From contig JAWKJB010000001.1 of NCBI GenBank assembly GCA_041393965.1, forward strand, positions 372,001 through 436,000: a stretch of 64,000 nucleotides of DNA, written 5' to 3'. The translations under genes and the position numbers were made by a program. The stretch is from Acidimicrobiia bacterium. GTDB taxonomy: Bacteria; Actinomycetota; Acidimicrobiia; Spongiisociales; UBA5794. Each line of letters starts with the position of its first letter. Positions within the stretch are counted from its first letter, which is position 1. Positions 27,027 to 35,006 of this stretch are shown here, piece by piece. The notes under the pieces are model-generated. The model saw only the letters and a program-made list of their open reading frames with translations. It ran no database searches and was not told the origin of the DNA.

Positions 27027-27737
27027 ATGATCGACAAGACGGTCGGTTCGGTGCACGACGCGGTGGCCGACATCACCGACGGTTCGGTGGTGATGATCGG
27101 AGGCTTCGGTGAGGCGGGAAGCCCCATCGAGCTGATTCATGCCCTGATCGATCAGGGTGCGACGGGGCTGACGGTCGTCAACAACAACACGGGCAGCGGA
27201 GAGGTGGGCCTCGCGGCGCTCATTAAGGAACGGCGGGTTGCGCGAATGATCTGCTCGTATCCGAGGACGGCGAACTCGACCGTGTTTCCTGACCTGTACC
27301 GGGCACGGGAGATCGAACTGGATCTGGTGCCCCAAGGCACGCTCGCGGAACGGATCAGGGCCGGTGGCGCCGGCATCCCCGCCTTCTACACGCCGACATC
27401 CGTGGGTACGCCCCTCGCAGAAGGCAAGGAGCTCCGCTCTTTCGGCGGAAGGGACTATGTCCTCGAGCACGGGCTGACGGCGGACTTCGCCCTGATCAAA
27501 TGCCGGACGGCCGACCGACTCGGAAACCTCCGGTTCAACAAGACCGCAAGGAACTTCAGCCCGGTGATGGCTACCGCTGCGACAACCACGATCGTGCAGA
27601 CCGATGAACTGGTCGAGACGGGCTCGATCGATCCCGAGTGTGTGGTGACGCCTGGCATCTTCGTGGATCGGGTCGTCGAGGTGCGGGATCCGGCGCAGGA
27701 GTCGGATCTCGTTGCACGGGGGGTGTCGTATCCATGA
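27027..27737 (+). CDS. 3-oxoacid CoA-transferase, subunit A
   Basis: 236 residues. The N-terminal GGFGEAGSPIELIHALIDQG and VNNNTG are the class I CoA-transferase A-subunit signatures seen in PcaI, ScoA and AtoD. The subunit supplies half of the active site that swaps CoA between succinyl-CoA (or acetyl-CoA) and a 3-oxoacid or short acid. It starts 30 nt after the aminomutase gene and overlaps subunit B by 4 nt, so both products are made in step. Confidence 0.92.
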   Translation: MIDKTVGSVHDAVADITDGSVVMIGGFGEAGSPIELIHALIDQGATGLTVVNNNTGSGEVGLAALIKERRVARMICSYPRTANSTVFPDLYRAREIELDLVPQGTLAERIRAGGAGIPAFYTPTSVGTPLAEGKELRSFGGRDYVLEHGLTADFALIKCRTADRLGNLRFNKTARNFSPVMATAATTTIVQTDELVETGSIDPECVVTPGIFVDRVVEVRDPAQESDLVARGVSYP

Positions 27738-28402
27738 CCGGTGACCGAATCGGCTGGAGCAGGGACGAGATGGCAAAGCGCGCCGCGGCTGACATCCCGG
27801 ACGGCTCGTATGTGAACCTCGGGATCGGGATCCCCGAGCTGGTTGCGTCCCATGTCCCCGAAGGACGCGAGTTCATCTACCACACCGAAAACGGGCTGCT
27901 CGGGATGGGCCCGGCACCGGAAGAAGGCGGAGGCGAACCGGAGCTGATCAACGCCGGCAAGAAGCGGGTCACGGCCCTTCCCGGTGCGTCGTACTTCCAT
28001 CATGCGGACAGTTTCGGGATGATCCGCGGTGGCCATATCGACCTGTGCGTACTCGGTGCGCTCCAGGTGTCCCACGCGGGCGACCTTGCGAACTGGTCCA
28101 CCGGCGGCCCTGACGCCATTCCCGCCGTCGGGGGTGCCATGGATCTCGTGGCGGGCGTCCCGAGCATTTTCGTGATCACGCAGCACACGACCCGTGACGG
28201 CGAACCGAAGCTCGTCAAGCAATGCACCTACCCCCTCACGGCCATCGGAGTGGTTTCGCGGGTGTACACCGACCTCGCCGTGATCGATATCGGAGATGAT
28301 GGATTCGAGCTGTTCGAACTCGCGCCGGGGGTGACCTACGACGATGTGGCGAGCCGCACCGACGGTGTCCTCGTGGATGCCCGACCGATGGGAATGACAT
28401 GA
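27734..28402 (+). CDS. 3-oxoacid CoA-transferase, subunit B
   Basis: 222 residues. NLGIGIPELVASHV and the catalytic glutamate motif TENGLLG (Glu52) identify the beta subunit, in which the glutamate forms the CoA thioester intermediate. The ATG overlaps the subunit A stop (ATGA) and its own stop overlaps the aminotransferase start (ATGA). The pair would activate the acid left after the aminomutase and deamination steps. Confidence 0.92.
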   Translation: MTGDRIGWSRDEMAKRAAADIPDGSYVNLGIGIPELVASHVPEGREFIYHTENGLLGMGPAPEEGGGEPELINAGKKRVTALPGASYFHHADSFGMIRGGHIDLCVLGALQVSHAGDLANWSTGGPDAIPAVGGAMDLVAGVPSIFVITQHTTRDGEPKLVKQCTYPLTAIGVVSRVYTDLAVIDIGDDGFELFELAPGVTYDDVASRTDGVLVDARPMGMT

Positions 28403-29715
28403 CCCAACACCTGACGACGACCAAGAGCGCTGCGCTGTATGAGCGCGCACAGCGATCACTCCCCGGCGGCGTCAGCCGCAACACGGTGCTGCGATCACCG
28501 CACCCGCTGTACGCGGCGCATGCGGCCGGATCCCGCGTAACCGACATCGAGGGCGTGGAACGCATCGACTTCGCCAACAACATGGCGTCGCTGATCCACG
28601 GTCATGCCCACCCCGCCATCGTCGGCGCCGTCACCGAACAACTCCAACGCGGCTCGGCGTTCACGCTCGCGACGGAGGTCGAGGTCGAACACGCGGAGCA
28701 CATCTGTGGCCGGAGCGACAACTTCGACCAGGTGCGGTTCGTGAACTCGGGCACCGAGGCGGTCATGGGTGCCCTCAAGGCCGCCCGTGCGTTCACCGAG
28801 AGGCCAAAGATCGCGAAGATCGAGGGGGCCTATCACGGCCTCTACGACTTCGCGGAAGTGAGCCAGACATCGAATCCGTCGAACTGGGGTGACGCGTCGC
28901 GCCCCGAAAGCGTCCCGGTGTCGCACGGCACACCCGAATCGGTGCTCGGCGATGTGGTTGTCGTCCCCTTCAACGACGCCGACACGGCAATCGCCATCCT
29001 CGAGAGCCATCCCGGTGAGATCGCGTGCGTCCTGATCGATCCCATGCCGCATCGGGTAGGGCTGATTCCCGTCTCACGGTCGTTCGTCGAACGGCTCAGC
29101 GACTGGGCTCGCCGCGACGGGGCACTGCTCGTCTTCGATGAGGTGATCACCTTCCGGACCGAGGTCGGCGGCTTTCAGGAGCGTCTCGGCGTTGCACCCG
29201 ATCTCACCGCGATGGGGAAGGCGATCGGTGGCGGCTTCCCCGTCGGTGCGATCGCGGGTCGTCGCGATGTCATGCAGGTCATGAACCCGCTGACCGACAA
29301 GGTGCGGTTCCCCCACTCGGGGACCTTCTCTGCGAATCCCATCACGATGACGGCGGGCTTGGCGGCGATGACCCTTTACGACGCCACCTCGGTGACCGAC
29401 CTCAACGACCTCACGAGTACCGCCATCGCTGGCATCGAGGAAGCCATCGGTCGGACCGGCGCAGCGGCGAGCGTCACGGGAGCGGGCTCGATGTTCCGGA
29501 TCCATCTCAAGCCGGATCCCCCGACCAACCACCGCACCGCCTTCGCGGAACCCCGTGAACTCGCGGCCCGCAGCGCCCTGCTCGACCATCTCTTCGACGA
29601 CGGTTTCATGATGGTCAACACCTGCACAGCGATCCTGTCCACGGTGATGAACACCGACGATGTGGACGCACTCGTGGCATCGGTGGAGTCGGGGCTCAAG
29701 CGACTGGACCTGTGA
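28399..29715 (+). CDS. class III aminotransferase, glutamate-1-semialdehyde aminomutase-like
   Basis: 438 residues in the glutamate-1-semialdehyde 2,1-aminomutase branch of class III PLP enzymes. Markers are LPGGVSRN near the N-terminus, NSGTEAVMGALKAAR (about 116-130), EGAYHG, LLVFDEVITFRTEVGG (Asp247) and the PLP-Lys274 in AMGKAIGGGFPVGA. A true HemL would sit with haem genes and reads FDEVMTGFR. The FDEVITFRTE form and the company of an aminomutase and CoA-transferase point to a transaminase for a beta- or omega-amino acid. It is translationally coupled to subunit B. Confidence 0.88.
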   Translation: MTQHLTTTKSAALYERAQRSLPGGVSRNTVLRSPHPLYAAHAAGSRVTDIEGVERIDFANNMASLIHGHAHPAIVGAVTEQLQRGSAFTLATEVEVEHAEHICGRSDNFDQVRFVNSGTEAVMGALKAARAFTERPKIAKIEGAYHGLYDFAEVSQTSNPSNWGDASRPESVPVSHGTPESVLGDVVVVPFNDADTAIAILESHPGEIACVLIDPMPHRVGLIPVSRSFVERLSDWARRDGALLVFDEVITFRTEVGGFQERLGVAPDLTAMGKAIGGGFPVGAIAGRRDVMQVMNPLTDKVRFPHSGTFSANPITMTAGLAAMTLYDATSVTDLNDLTSTAIAGIEEAIGRTGAAASVTGAGSMFRIHLKPDPPTNHRTAFAEPRELAARSALLDHLFDDGFMMVNTCTAILSTVMNTDDVDALVASVESGLKRLDL

Positions 29716-29719
29716 CTCC

Positions 29720-30817
29720 TTGAACGCCGATGTGATCGTCGTCGGGGGTGGGATCGCCGGCGTGTCCGCGGCTGCAGAGCTGTCGGCTCGTGCGTCGGTG
29801 GTCGTCGTGGAAGCCGAACCGACACTCAACTATCACGCATCGGGGCGCTCCGCAGCGATGTACAGCGAATGCCGCGGATCGGAGGCGATCCGGCTCCTCA
29901 CACAGCGTTCAAGGGAGTTCTTCGTCGACGAAGGGGTCACTTCGCCCCGATCGGTGCTGTATGTCGCTCCCTACGACGAGCCGGACACGATCGGTTCGAT
30001 GCTCGCCGAGTTCGGGACTCTCGTACCTTCGTTGCGGGAGGTCGATCGGGACGAGATCGTCACGATCTGCGATGCCGTTCGGCCCGAGACGGTGTCAACA
30101 GGGATGCTCGAACCCAACGCGATGGAGCTCGATGTCGATCTGATCGCATCCGCCTTCCGGCGCACCGCGCGACGGAACGGCGCCGAGATGCTGCTTGAGC
30201 AGCGGGTGACCCGGATCGACCGTGATGGCGAGATGTGGCGTGTCGGGACCGGTGCCGATACCCACCGAGCGCCGGTCATCGTCAACGCCGCCGGGGCATG
30301 GGGCGATCAGGTGGCGGGCCTCGCGGGGATTCCACCGCTCGGCCTTGCACCGTTGCTGCGATCCGTGTTTCTGTTCGATCCCCGCCGCGACGCCGGACAC
30401 TGGCCGCTCCTTGTCGATACCGGCGAACGCTGGTACCTCAAACCGGAGGGACCGAATGTGCTCGGCTCGGCAGCGAGCGAAACACCCTCGCCACCGGTTG
30501 ATGCACGGCCCGATGAGCTCGACATCGCCCTCGGCATCGAACGCATCGGGAAAACAACGGATCTGTCGATCCGTTCGGTGCGCTCGTCATGGGCAGGGCT
30601 GCGGACCTTCACACCGGACCGCACACCCGCCGTTGGCTTCGACCCGCAGGTCGAGGGGTTCTTCTGGCTCGTTGGTCAGGGCGGTTCAGGGATCAAGACC
30701 GCGCCCTCCCTTGCGACCTACACCGCGTCGTGGATCCTCGACGGCTGCCCACCGGCATGGGATGAGGCGGACCGGCTCAACGGGCTTGTCGATCCTGCCC
30801 GCTTCGTCGACGGCTGA
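29720..30817 (+). CDS. FAD-dependent amino-acid oxidase (DAO family)
   Basis: 365 residues from a likely TTG start at 29720, four bases after the aminotransferase stop. The nucleotide-binding GGGIAGVSAAAEL lies at the extreme N-terminus, followed by an acidic ribose-binding VVVVEAE. The C-terminal LVGQGGSGIKTAPSL is typical of glycine/D-amino-acid oxidase-type flavoproteins. These enzymes oxidise secondary or D-amines to imines and then 2-oxo acids. It is the last gene of the aminomutase operon, and could remove the amino group or regenerate an oxo acid. Confidence 0.85.
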   Translation: MNADVIVVGGGIAGVSAAAELSARASVVVVEAEPTLNYHASGRSAAMYSECRGSEAIRLLTQRSREFFVDEGVTSPRSVLYVAPYDEPDTIGSMLAEFGTLVPSLREVDRDEIVTICDAVRPETVSTGMLEPNAMELDVDLIASAFRRTARRNGAEMLLEQRVTRIDRDGEMWRVGTGADTHRAPVIVNAAGAWGDQVAGLAGIPPLGLAPLLRSVFLFDPRRDAGHWPLLVDTGERWYLKPEGPNVLGSAASETPSPPVDARPDELDIALGIERIGKTTDLSIRSVRSSWAGLRTFTPDRTPAVGFDPQVEGFFWLVGQGGSGIKTAPSLATYTASWILDGCPPAWDEADRLNGLVDPARFVDG

Positions 30818-30825
30818 TTCCGTTG

Positions 30826-30842
30826 CCCGCGTCAGACGCGGG
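30826..30842. terminator. convergent hairpin CCCGCGT-CAG-ACGCGGG
   Basis: Perfect 7-bp stem with a 3-nt loop between the stop of the oxidase gene and the end of the opposing UPF0316 gene. The TGA of the latter lies in the stem-loop. No T-tract was seen on either side, so a bidirectional terminator role is likely but not certain. Confidence 0.5.
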
Positions 30843-31389
30843 AGCGCTGGTATCGACGGTGGGTGAGGTCGAGGGTGTCGACATCTTCGACGGTCACGAA
30901 AGCGTCGGGGCTCTCTTGGGCAACGATCCGCATCACCTCGGGAGTGCGACGGCGGGTCACGACGCAGAACAGGATCAGGACCGGGCTACGGAAGCCGGTT
31001 CCCTCGATCTCGGTGACTCCGAACCCTGCGTCTCGGAGCGCCTCAGTCGGGATCGGCCCGTCGACGGGGACGAACACCCTGACCACGGACTTGCCAACGG
31101 CAAGCGTCGACTCGAGCCAAGACCCGATCCAGGTCCCGACCGCGAACCCTCCCGCGTACGCGATCGCCTTCGCCGGCGTGTCGAGTGACGCGAACACGGC
31201 GGCGGCGGCGATGAGCCATGTCAACGATTCGATAAACCCGACGGCCGCTGCGGGCAGGCGCCTCCCTCGCATCAGGAACATGACACGAAGGACACCAGCG
31301 GACACATCGACGATCCGCATGGCGACGATCAGCGCAAGGATCCCAGCGGTCGCCAAGGTGTCGGCAGACACGATTCCGAGGGTGGACAT
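30832..31389 (-). CDS. UPF0316 (DUF5698/DUF2179) membrane protein
   Basis: 185 residues. Three N-terminal helices contain MRIVDVSAGVLRVMFLMRGRR, the UPF0316 signature, and AAVGFIESLTWLIA. A C-terminal soluble DUF2179-like domain (about residues 105-180) follows with VPVDGPIPTEALRDAGFGVTEIEGTG. The biochemical function of the family is unknown. It converges with the DAO gene, and its stop lies in the hairpin at 30826-30842. Confidence 0.85.
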   Translation of the reverse strand: MSTLGIVSADTLATAGILALIVAMRIVDVSAGVLRVMFLMRGRRLPAAAVGFIESLTWLIAAAAVFASLDTPAKAIAYAGGFAVGTWIGSWLESTLAVGKSVVRVFVPVDGPIPTEALRDAGFGVTEIEGTGFRSPVLILFCVVTRRRTPEVMRIVAQESPDAFVTVEDVDTLDLTHRRYQRSRV

Positions 31390-31544
31390 GAGAAATCAGC
31401 TCCAATGGGGCACGGGTTGTACGCGACGAACCGCACCTCCTGAGGCGATGCGGTCTTCGTGATGATACCGGCCCGAGCGAATTGACTCACCCCATCGGGA
31501 TCGGCGATGCCAAGACACGGCTGGGAAGTAGAATCCGGCCATCT

Positions 31545-31618
31545 GCGGGTGTAGTTCAATGGCAGAACATCAGCTTCCCAAGCTGAATACGGGGGTTCGA
31601 TTCCCCTCACCCGCTCCA
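31545..31618 (+). tRNA. tRNA-Gly (anticodon CCC)
   Basis: 74-nt cloverleaf. The acceptor stem is GCGGGTG / CACCCGC with discriminator T and an encoded CCA. The D-stem is GTTC/GAAC. The anticodon stem TCAGC/GCTGA carries loop TTCCCAA, giving anticodon CCC, which reads GGG glycine codons. The T-arm loop is TTCGATT. A truncated gene remnant begins directly behind it and a decayed tRNA-like copy lies at 32312-32380. Confidence 0.97.
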
Positions 31619-31628
31619 CCACGGGTAG

Positions 31629-32210
31629 CGGAAGATCGGAGGGATCACCGCGGCACTCATCGGTGACCCGGCCCCTGACCTCACTGACCGGGTGATCCTG
31701 CGCCGCGGTGAGGAAGCCTGGGTTCGAGCCCACCCAGGACCCGCATATGTCGGCAAGCAGGGCGCACCTCCCGACACCAGCCGACTCCCCGCCTCCTTGC
31801 GAAGGGTCAACGAACCGATCCTGTGGATGGTCAGCCACGAATACCCTGCGCCAACCCCGGCACCCGACGACACCGACATCCTCCTGGCCGGCGTCGCCGC
31901 CTCACCCGGCGTCACCGAGGGGCCGGTACGAGTCATTCGAACCCACGACGACATGCACCATCTCAACGACGGCGATGTGTTGGTCTGTCAGGTCACAAGC
32001 CCGGCATGGGCACCGCTGTTCCCCCTCGCGCGCGGTGTCACCGCCGACGGCGGCGGTGCTCTCAGCCACGCTGCCATCGCCGCTCGCGAGCACGGCATCC
32101 CCGCCGTGCTCGGCACCGGCAACGGGACCACCCCCCTTCGCGACGGTCAACATGTCAAGATCGACGGCACCCGCGGCCTCGTGTTTGCCATGCCATCGAG
32201 CGAGTCGTGA
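31629..32210 (+). pseudogene. 5'-truncated PEP-utilising enzyme remnant (swivelling His domain)
   Basis: An open frame of 193 codons begins right after an in-frame stop at 31626-31628, ten bases past the tRNA. The readable protein starts in mid-domain (LRRGEEAWVRAHPGPA) and ends with the phosphohistidine swivel domain of PEP synthase / PPDK-type enzymes: TADGGGALSHAAIAAREHGIPAVLGTG with the catalytic His, then DGQHVKIDG. The ATP-grasp and PEP-binding parts of the usual 800-900-residue enzyme are absent, so this looks like a C-terminal relic cut by recombination next to the tRNA. A GTG at 31692 could still start a 172-residue stand-alone protein. Confidence 0.65.
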
Positions 32211-32311
32211 GGTCCGTGGACGGCCCGTACCCGTGAGCGACTCCCACAGAACCAACCCCTTGCACGCCACACGGCGACACCACGACCACGGCGACCGTCA
32301 CTCCGCACATC

Positions 32312-32380
32312 GCGGAAATGACGGAGGTCGCGGTTCTGACCGATCCCGCATCAGGGCCGGGTTCGATCCCCGTCACCCGC
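32312..32380 (+). other. decayed tRNA-Gly-like copy or attachment-site duplicate
   Basis: The last 22 bases (32359-32380) match the T-arm plus acceptor 3' strand of the tRNA-Gly above (31593-31614) at 20 of 22 positions. Upstream, GCGG at 32312 could pair with the terminal CCGC, giving a 69-nt unit nearly the length of the tRNA body. The D- and anticodon stems are degraded. Together with the intact tRNA it brackets the truncated enzyme remnant. Confidence 0.45.
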
Positions 32381-32388
32381 CCCGTTGG

Positions 32389-32598
32389 TCATTCGTCGCG
32401 CCGAGTCAGCAATGACAGGGCGCCGATGACCGCGGCCAACGAGACCGCCAGTCCCACAAGCGGGAACGCCGACCACCAGTGTCGCGGCACCTCTCGCCAG
32501 CCCTCCGACAGTTCCGCAACGGCATAGCCGAGTGCCCCGGACCACATGACGATCAGGACCAGCCCGTCCCCGACGACGAATTGCATGCTGCGTCTCAT
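32389..32598 (-). CDS. small two-helix membrane protein, unknown
   Basis: 69 residues from ATG at 32598 (an ATG at 32586 is an alternative). Two hydrophobic helices (about residues 8-26 and 42-62) are joined by a linker containing EGWREVPRHWW. The C-terminus is charged (TRRDE). No clear Shine-Dalgarno sequence is seen, and it follows the tRNA-like remnant, so the call is tentative. No family recognised. Confidence 0.45.
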   Translation of the reverse strand: MRRSMQFVVGDGLVLIVMWSGALGYAVAELSEGWREVPRHWWSAFPLVGLAVSLAAVIGALSLLTRRDE

Positions 32599-32787
32599 CG
32601 TTGCATCCGATCCTGCTCGATCGTGCAAATCGTAGCTGGCACCAGCGATTGGCGGTACGGCGAGGCAAAACCGGGGTCCACGGACAGGCTGTCGCCGCTG
32701 CCGACAGACCTTCGGGGGGTCGTCCAGCCTGGCGACGATCGGTGATGCTCGAAGTCTCGCGCAACGGAGGCGGCTGATCGTGCGATC

Positions 32788-33333
32788 TCACTCGGTCAGC
32801 TGGTGCATCAGCCCTGCGAGCTTGCGGGTGGTGTTGATGTTGCGCATGGTCATCATCTTGTAGATCTTGGATCCGACGAGACGGCTCATCCGGCTGCGAC
32901 CCAGATCGCTTCGATCGACATTCCACAGAACGGCCCCCGGGGCGTACAGGACACGGTCGATTCCCTCTCTCACAGGGATCTCGTCGACGATGTCGGGACG
33001 ATCGACTTCGTCCCAGAGAAACAGCACCTCGCTCCGAGTCGTCTTGTCGTGAACCCATGTCCTCGGGACCGCCGAAAGGACAGCGTCAACCTGGTGTTTC
33101 GTTCTGAGCAACACCCTGACCGACAATCCGAATTCGTCCTCGATCGCCTGCTCGATCTCGGTCACGGGCTGCTCGGCGTCTGTGGTTCCTCCAAAGATCA
33201 CATTGCCGGAGTTGATGTAGGTGGCAACCGGGTTGTAGCCAAGTGCCTCGAAGATCGCCTTGAGCCTCGGCATCTCCACCCGGTTCTTGCCACCGACATT
33301 GATGCCACGCAGAAGGGCGATGTTGGAATCCAT
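32788..33333 (-). CDS. DUF1697 family protein
   Basis: 181 residues. The start MDSNIALLRGINVGGKNRV, then EALGYNPVATYINSGNVIF, is the DUF1697 signature, and LYAPGAVLWNVDRSDLGRSRMSRL closes the domain. These are cytosolic proteins of unknown function, often found as single genes. It stands alone here. Flanking gaps of about 140-190 bp hold no other feature I can support. Confidence 0.9.
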   Translation of the reverse strand: MDSNIALLRGINVGGKNRVEMPRLKAIFEALGYNPVATYINSGNVIFGGTTDAEQPVTEIEQAIEDEFGLSVRVLLRTKHQVDAVLSAVPRTWVHDKTTRSEVLFLWDEVDRPDIVDEIPVREGIDRVLYAPGAVLWNVDRSDLGRSRMSRLVGSKIYKMMTMRNINTTRKLAGLMHQLTE

Positions 33334-33475
33334 CCCCCGAGCGTACGCTTCTGCGGGGACAGCAATCGCGTCGGAGACACCATACGGAGCCGAACAGGCT
33401 CACCGCTCCATGTGCTCAACGGCATTCGAAGCGGGATGCTGGGACCGCCTGTCGGCCCCAGCGTCCCGTCGTTCC

Positions 33476-34861
33476 TCAGATCTGCCAGCAGGGCTCGGTG
33501 AAGTCGAACTCAGCGGACGCCTCGGACACGAAGAAGTCCTTCTCCAACACGGAACCCGTGGTTCCGTCGGCTTGGCTCAGCGTCTGCCCGGCACCACCGG
33601 CCGCCGTGTACAAGGCGAGATCCGGGTTGAAGATCGCCGTGGCACGAATGACATAGTCGTTCGGGGCGCCGATCCAGTCCTGTGCCGGCTGGGATCCGCC
33701 GAAGTCGACCTTGATCTCGTGCGAGGCGGCGACCATGCCTTCGGGCGTGAGATCGTTGTTCTCGAGTGCCTTGGCGATGACCTGGTGCATCAGGTATGAC
33801 TGATTCCAGCCGAGGATGAACACATCACTCGGTCGCCGATCGGGATAGGCCTCGGCCATCGCGGCCATCATCTCGTTGTTCCCTGGTGCGTCCTGACCCC
33901 ACCCGATATTGAACGCCGACTGATAGAACATGGTGTCAACGAGTGGCGCAACCGCGCTGTCCAAGAGCGCGTAGTTGTACGAAGCGTTGTTCGCGATGAA
34001 CTTGCCGGTGTAACCACCTTGGACCGCACCGCCCATGATCTCGGCGAGCGTTCCGGGACTCACGGCGAGGATGGTCCAATCAGCGTCGGACTGCGTGATG
34101 CTCTGGACGATCTCGGTGAGGTCTTGTCCGGGGATCACAGCGGCCTCGCCGTCGTAGGCAAGGTCGAGCCCGTAGTAGTCGACGGCGTGCTTGACGCCTG
34201 CCGCCGTGTCCTGGCCGTAGTCGCCGGGGAAGGTCGCGAGAGCCACGCTGGTGCCGCCCTGGTCTTTGGCAAACTCGACCATGTTCATGGCATCGAAGCA
34301 GTAGTTCGAGTTCTGTTCGAGCATCACACCCGAATCGAACTCGGGAATCGCCCACCCCGAGTACCAGCCGAGGGGCTCGGCAAGCATGCTGTCCGCGACA
34401 TAGTCTGGCAGAGCCGCCACGCTCGGCGGTGAGCCGGTTGACAGGCTCAACGCGAGGACATCGTCCTTGATCTTCCCGTACTTTTCGACATGCTGCTCGA
34501 CGTTGTAGTTGGTGTCTTCAACAACGAGCTCGATCGTCCAACCGTCAACGCCCCCTTCGGCATTCACCTTGTCCCAGTAGACGCGCTGGGCATCGGCAAC
34601 ATCGATCACCAGCGGAGAGAACAAGCCGGTGAGGTCGGCGAGCAATCCAATGGTGATGGTCTTCGTCGCGACATCGACACCCCGACCCGTCTTGAGCTCC
34701 GGCGGAGCAGTCGTCGTCGTGGTTGCCTCCGCTGCGGTCGTCGTTGTGTCCTGACCGGTGGGCCCGGTCGTGGTTGTCGTGTCGTCGCTGCTCGAGCTGC
34801 AGGCTGCCGCAACAAGTGCCAGCGTGAAGACCACGACGAGCACGCTTCTGTGCCGGGTCAT
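33476..34861 (-). CDS. branched-chain amino-acid-type ABC substrate-binding lipoprotein (orphan)
   Basis: 461 residues. ATG at 34861 follows GGAAGGG. The signal peptide ends in lipobox VAAAC (about residue 20), and a Thr-rich tether of about 35 residues contains several TTTT runs. A LivK/Leu-Ile-Val-binding periplasmic fold follows (ITIGLLADLTGLFSPL, then VALATFPGDYGQDTAAGVK). No LivH, LivM, LivG or LivF genes lie nearby, so it is an orphan. It is divergent from the thiolase-like operon and shares a promoter/operator region with it, so it probably captures that pathway's substrate. The single ACGT tetranucleotide I found in the window (34500-34503) is inside this gene. Confidence 0.9.
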   Translation of the reverse strand: MTRHRSVLVVVFTLALVAAACSSSSDDTTTTTGPTGQDTTTTAAEATTTTTAPPELKTGRGVDVATKTITIGLLADLTGLFSPLVIDVADAQRVYWDKVNAEGGVDGWTIELVVEDTNYNVEQHVEKYGKIKDDVLALSLSTGSPPSVAALPDYVADSMLAEPLGWYSGWAIPEFDSGVMLEQNSNYCFDAMNMVEFAKDQGGTSVALATFPGDYGQDTAAGVKHAVDYYGLDLAYDGEAAVIPGQDLTEIVQSITQSDADWTILAVSPGTLAEIMGGAVQGGYTGKFIANNASYNYALLDSAVAPLVDTMFYQSAFNIGWGQDAPGNNEMMAAMAEAYPDRRPSDVFILGWNQSYLMHQVIAKALENNDLTPEGMVAASHEIKVDFGGSQPAQDWIGAPNDYVIRATAIFNPDLALYTAAGGAGQTLSQADGTTGSVLEKDFFVSEASAEFDFTEPCWQI

Positions 34862-34938
34862 GTGTTGTCCCTTCCTCCTCAATCATCCTCCGTTGGCCCC
34901 CGTCGAAGCGTCTGATCGACGCCGCGGATCGAACGGAC

Positions 34939-34994
34939 TTGACACTGATATGCTCAGTGACTTGAGTATTACTCAGACTTTGAGTATTTGTCAA
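34939..34994. promoter_or_regulatory. divergent promoters with embedded TGAGTA-T-TACTCA operator
   Basis: On the minus strand a -35 TTGACA (34994-34989) and a -10 TAATAC (34971-34966) are separated by 17 nt, an almost consensus sigma-70 promoter for the binding-protein gene. On the plus strand TTGACA (34939-34944) is followed by GAGTAT after 19 nt, a weaker candidate for the thiolase operon. A perfect 13-bp palindrome, TGAGTA-T-TACTCA (34963-34975), covers both -10 regions. A repressor there would shut both directions. The TetR at 40541 is a candidate. Confidence 0.6.
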
Positions 34995-35006
34995 CTGAGG
35001 AACACT

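Noticed and set aside
25752..27776. A 674-codon open frame opposite the aminomutase and CoA-transferase genes
   Set aside because: Antisense shadow of two conserved genes with no recognised motif.
25533..29715. Complete lysine fermentation operon
   Set aside because: KamD, KamE, 3,5-diaminohexanoate dehydrogenase and ammonia lyase are not found, the aminomutase lacks the lysine-binding aspartates, and Kce lies in a different operon.
28399..29715. Haem-biosynthetic HemL
   Set aside because: The aminotransferase lies in a catabolic operon without haem genes and differs in the FDEVITFRTE segment, so a transaminase is more likely.
31545..32788. Genomic island with an integrase at the tRNA-Gly
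   Set aside because: No integrase, transposase or phage gene was seen nearby. Only a truncated gene and a decayed tRNA copy remain.
34758..35006. Longer N-terminus for the first thiolase-like protein
   Set aside because: This stretch covers the promoter/operator region and the reverse-strand lipoprotein signal peptide. The TTG at 35007 has a ribosome-binding site and homology begins there.
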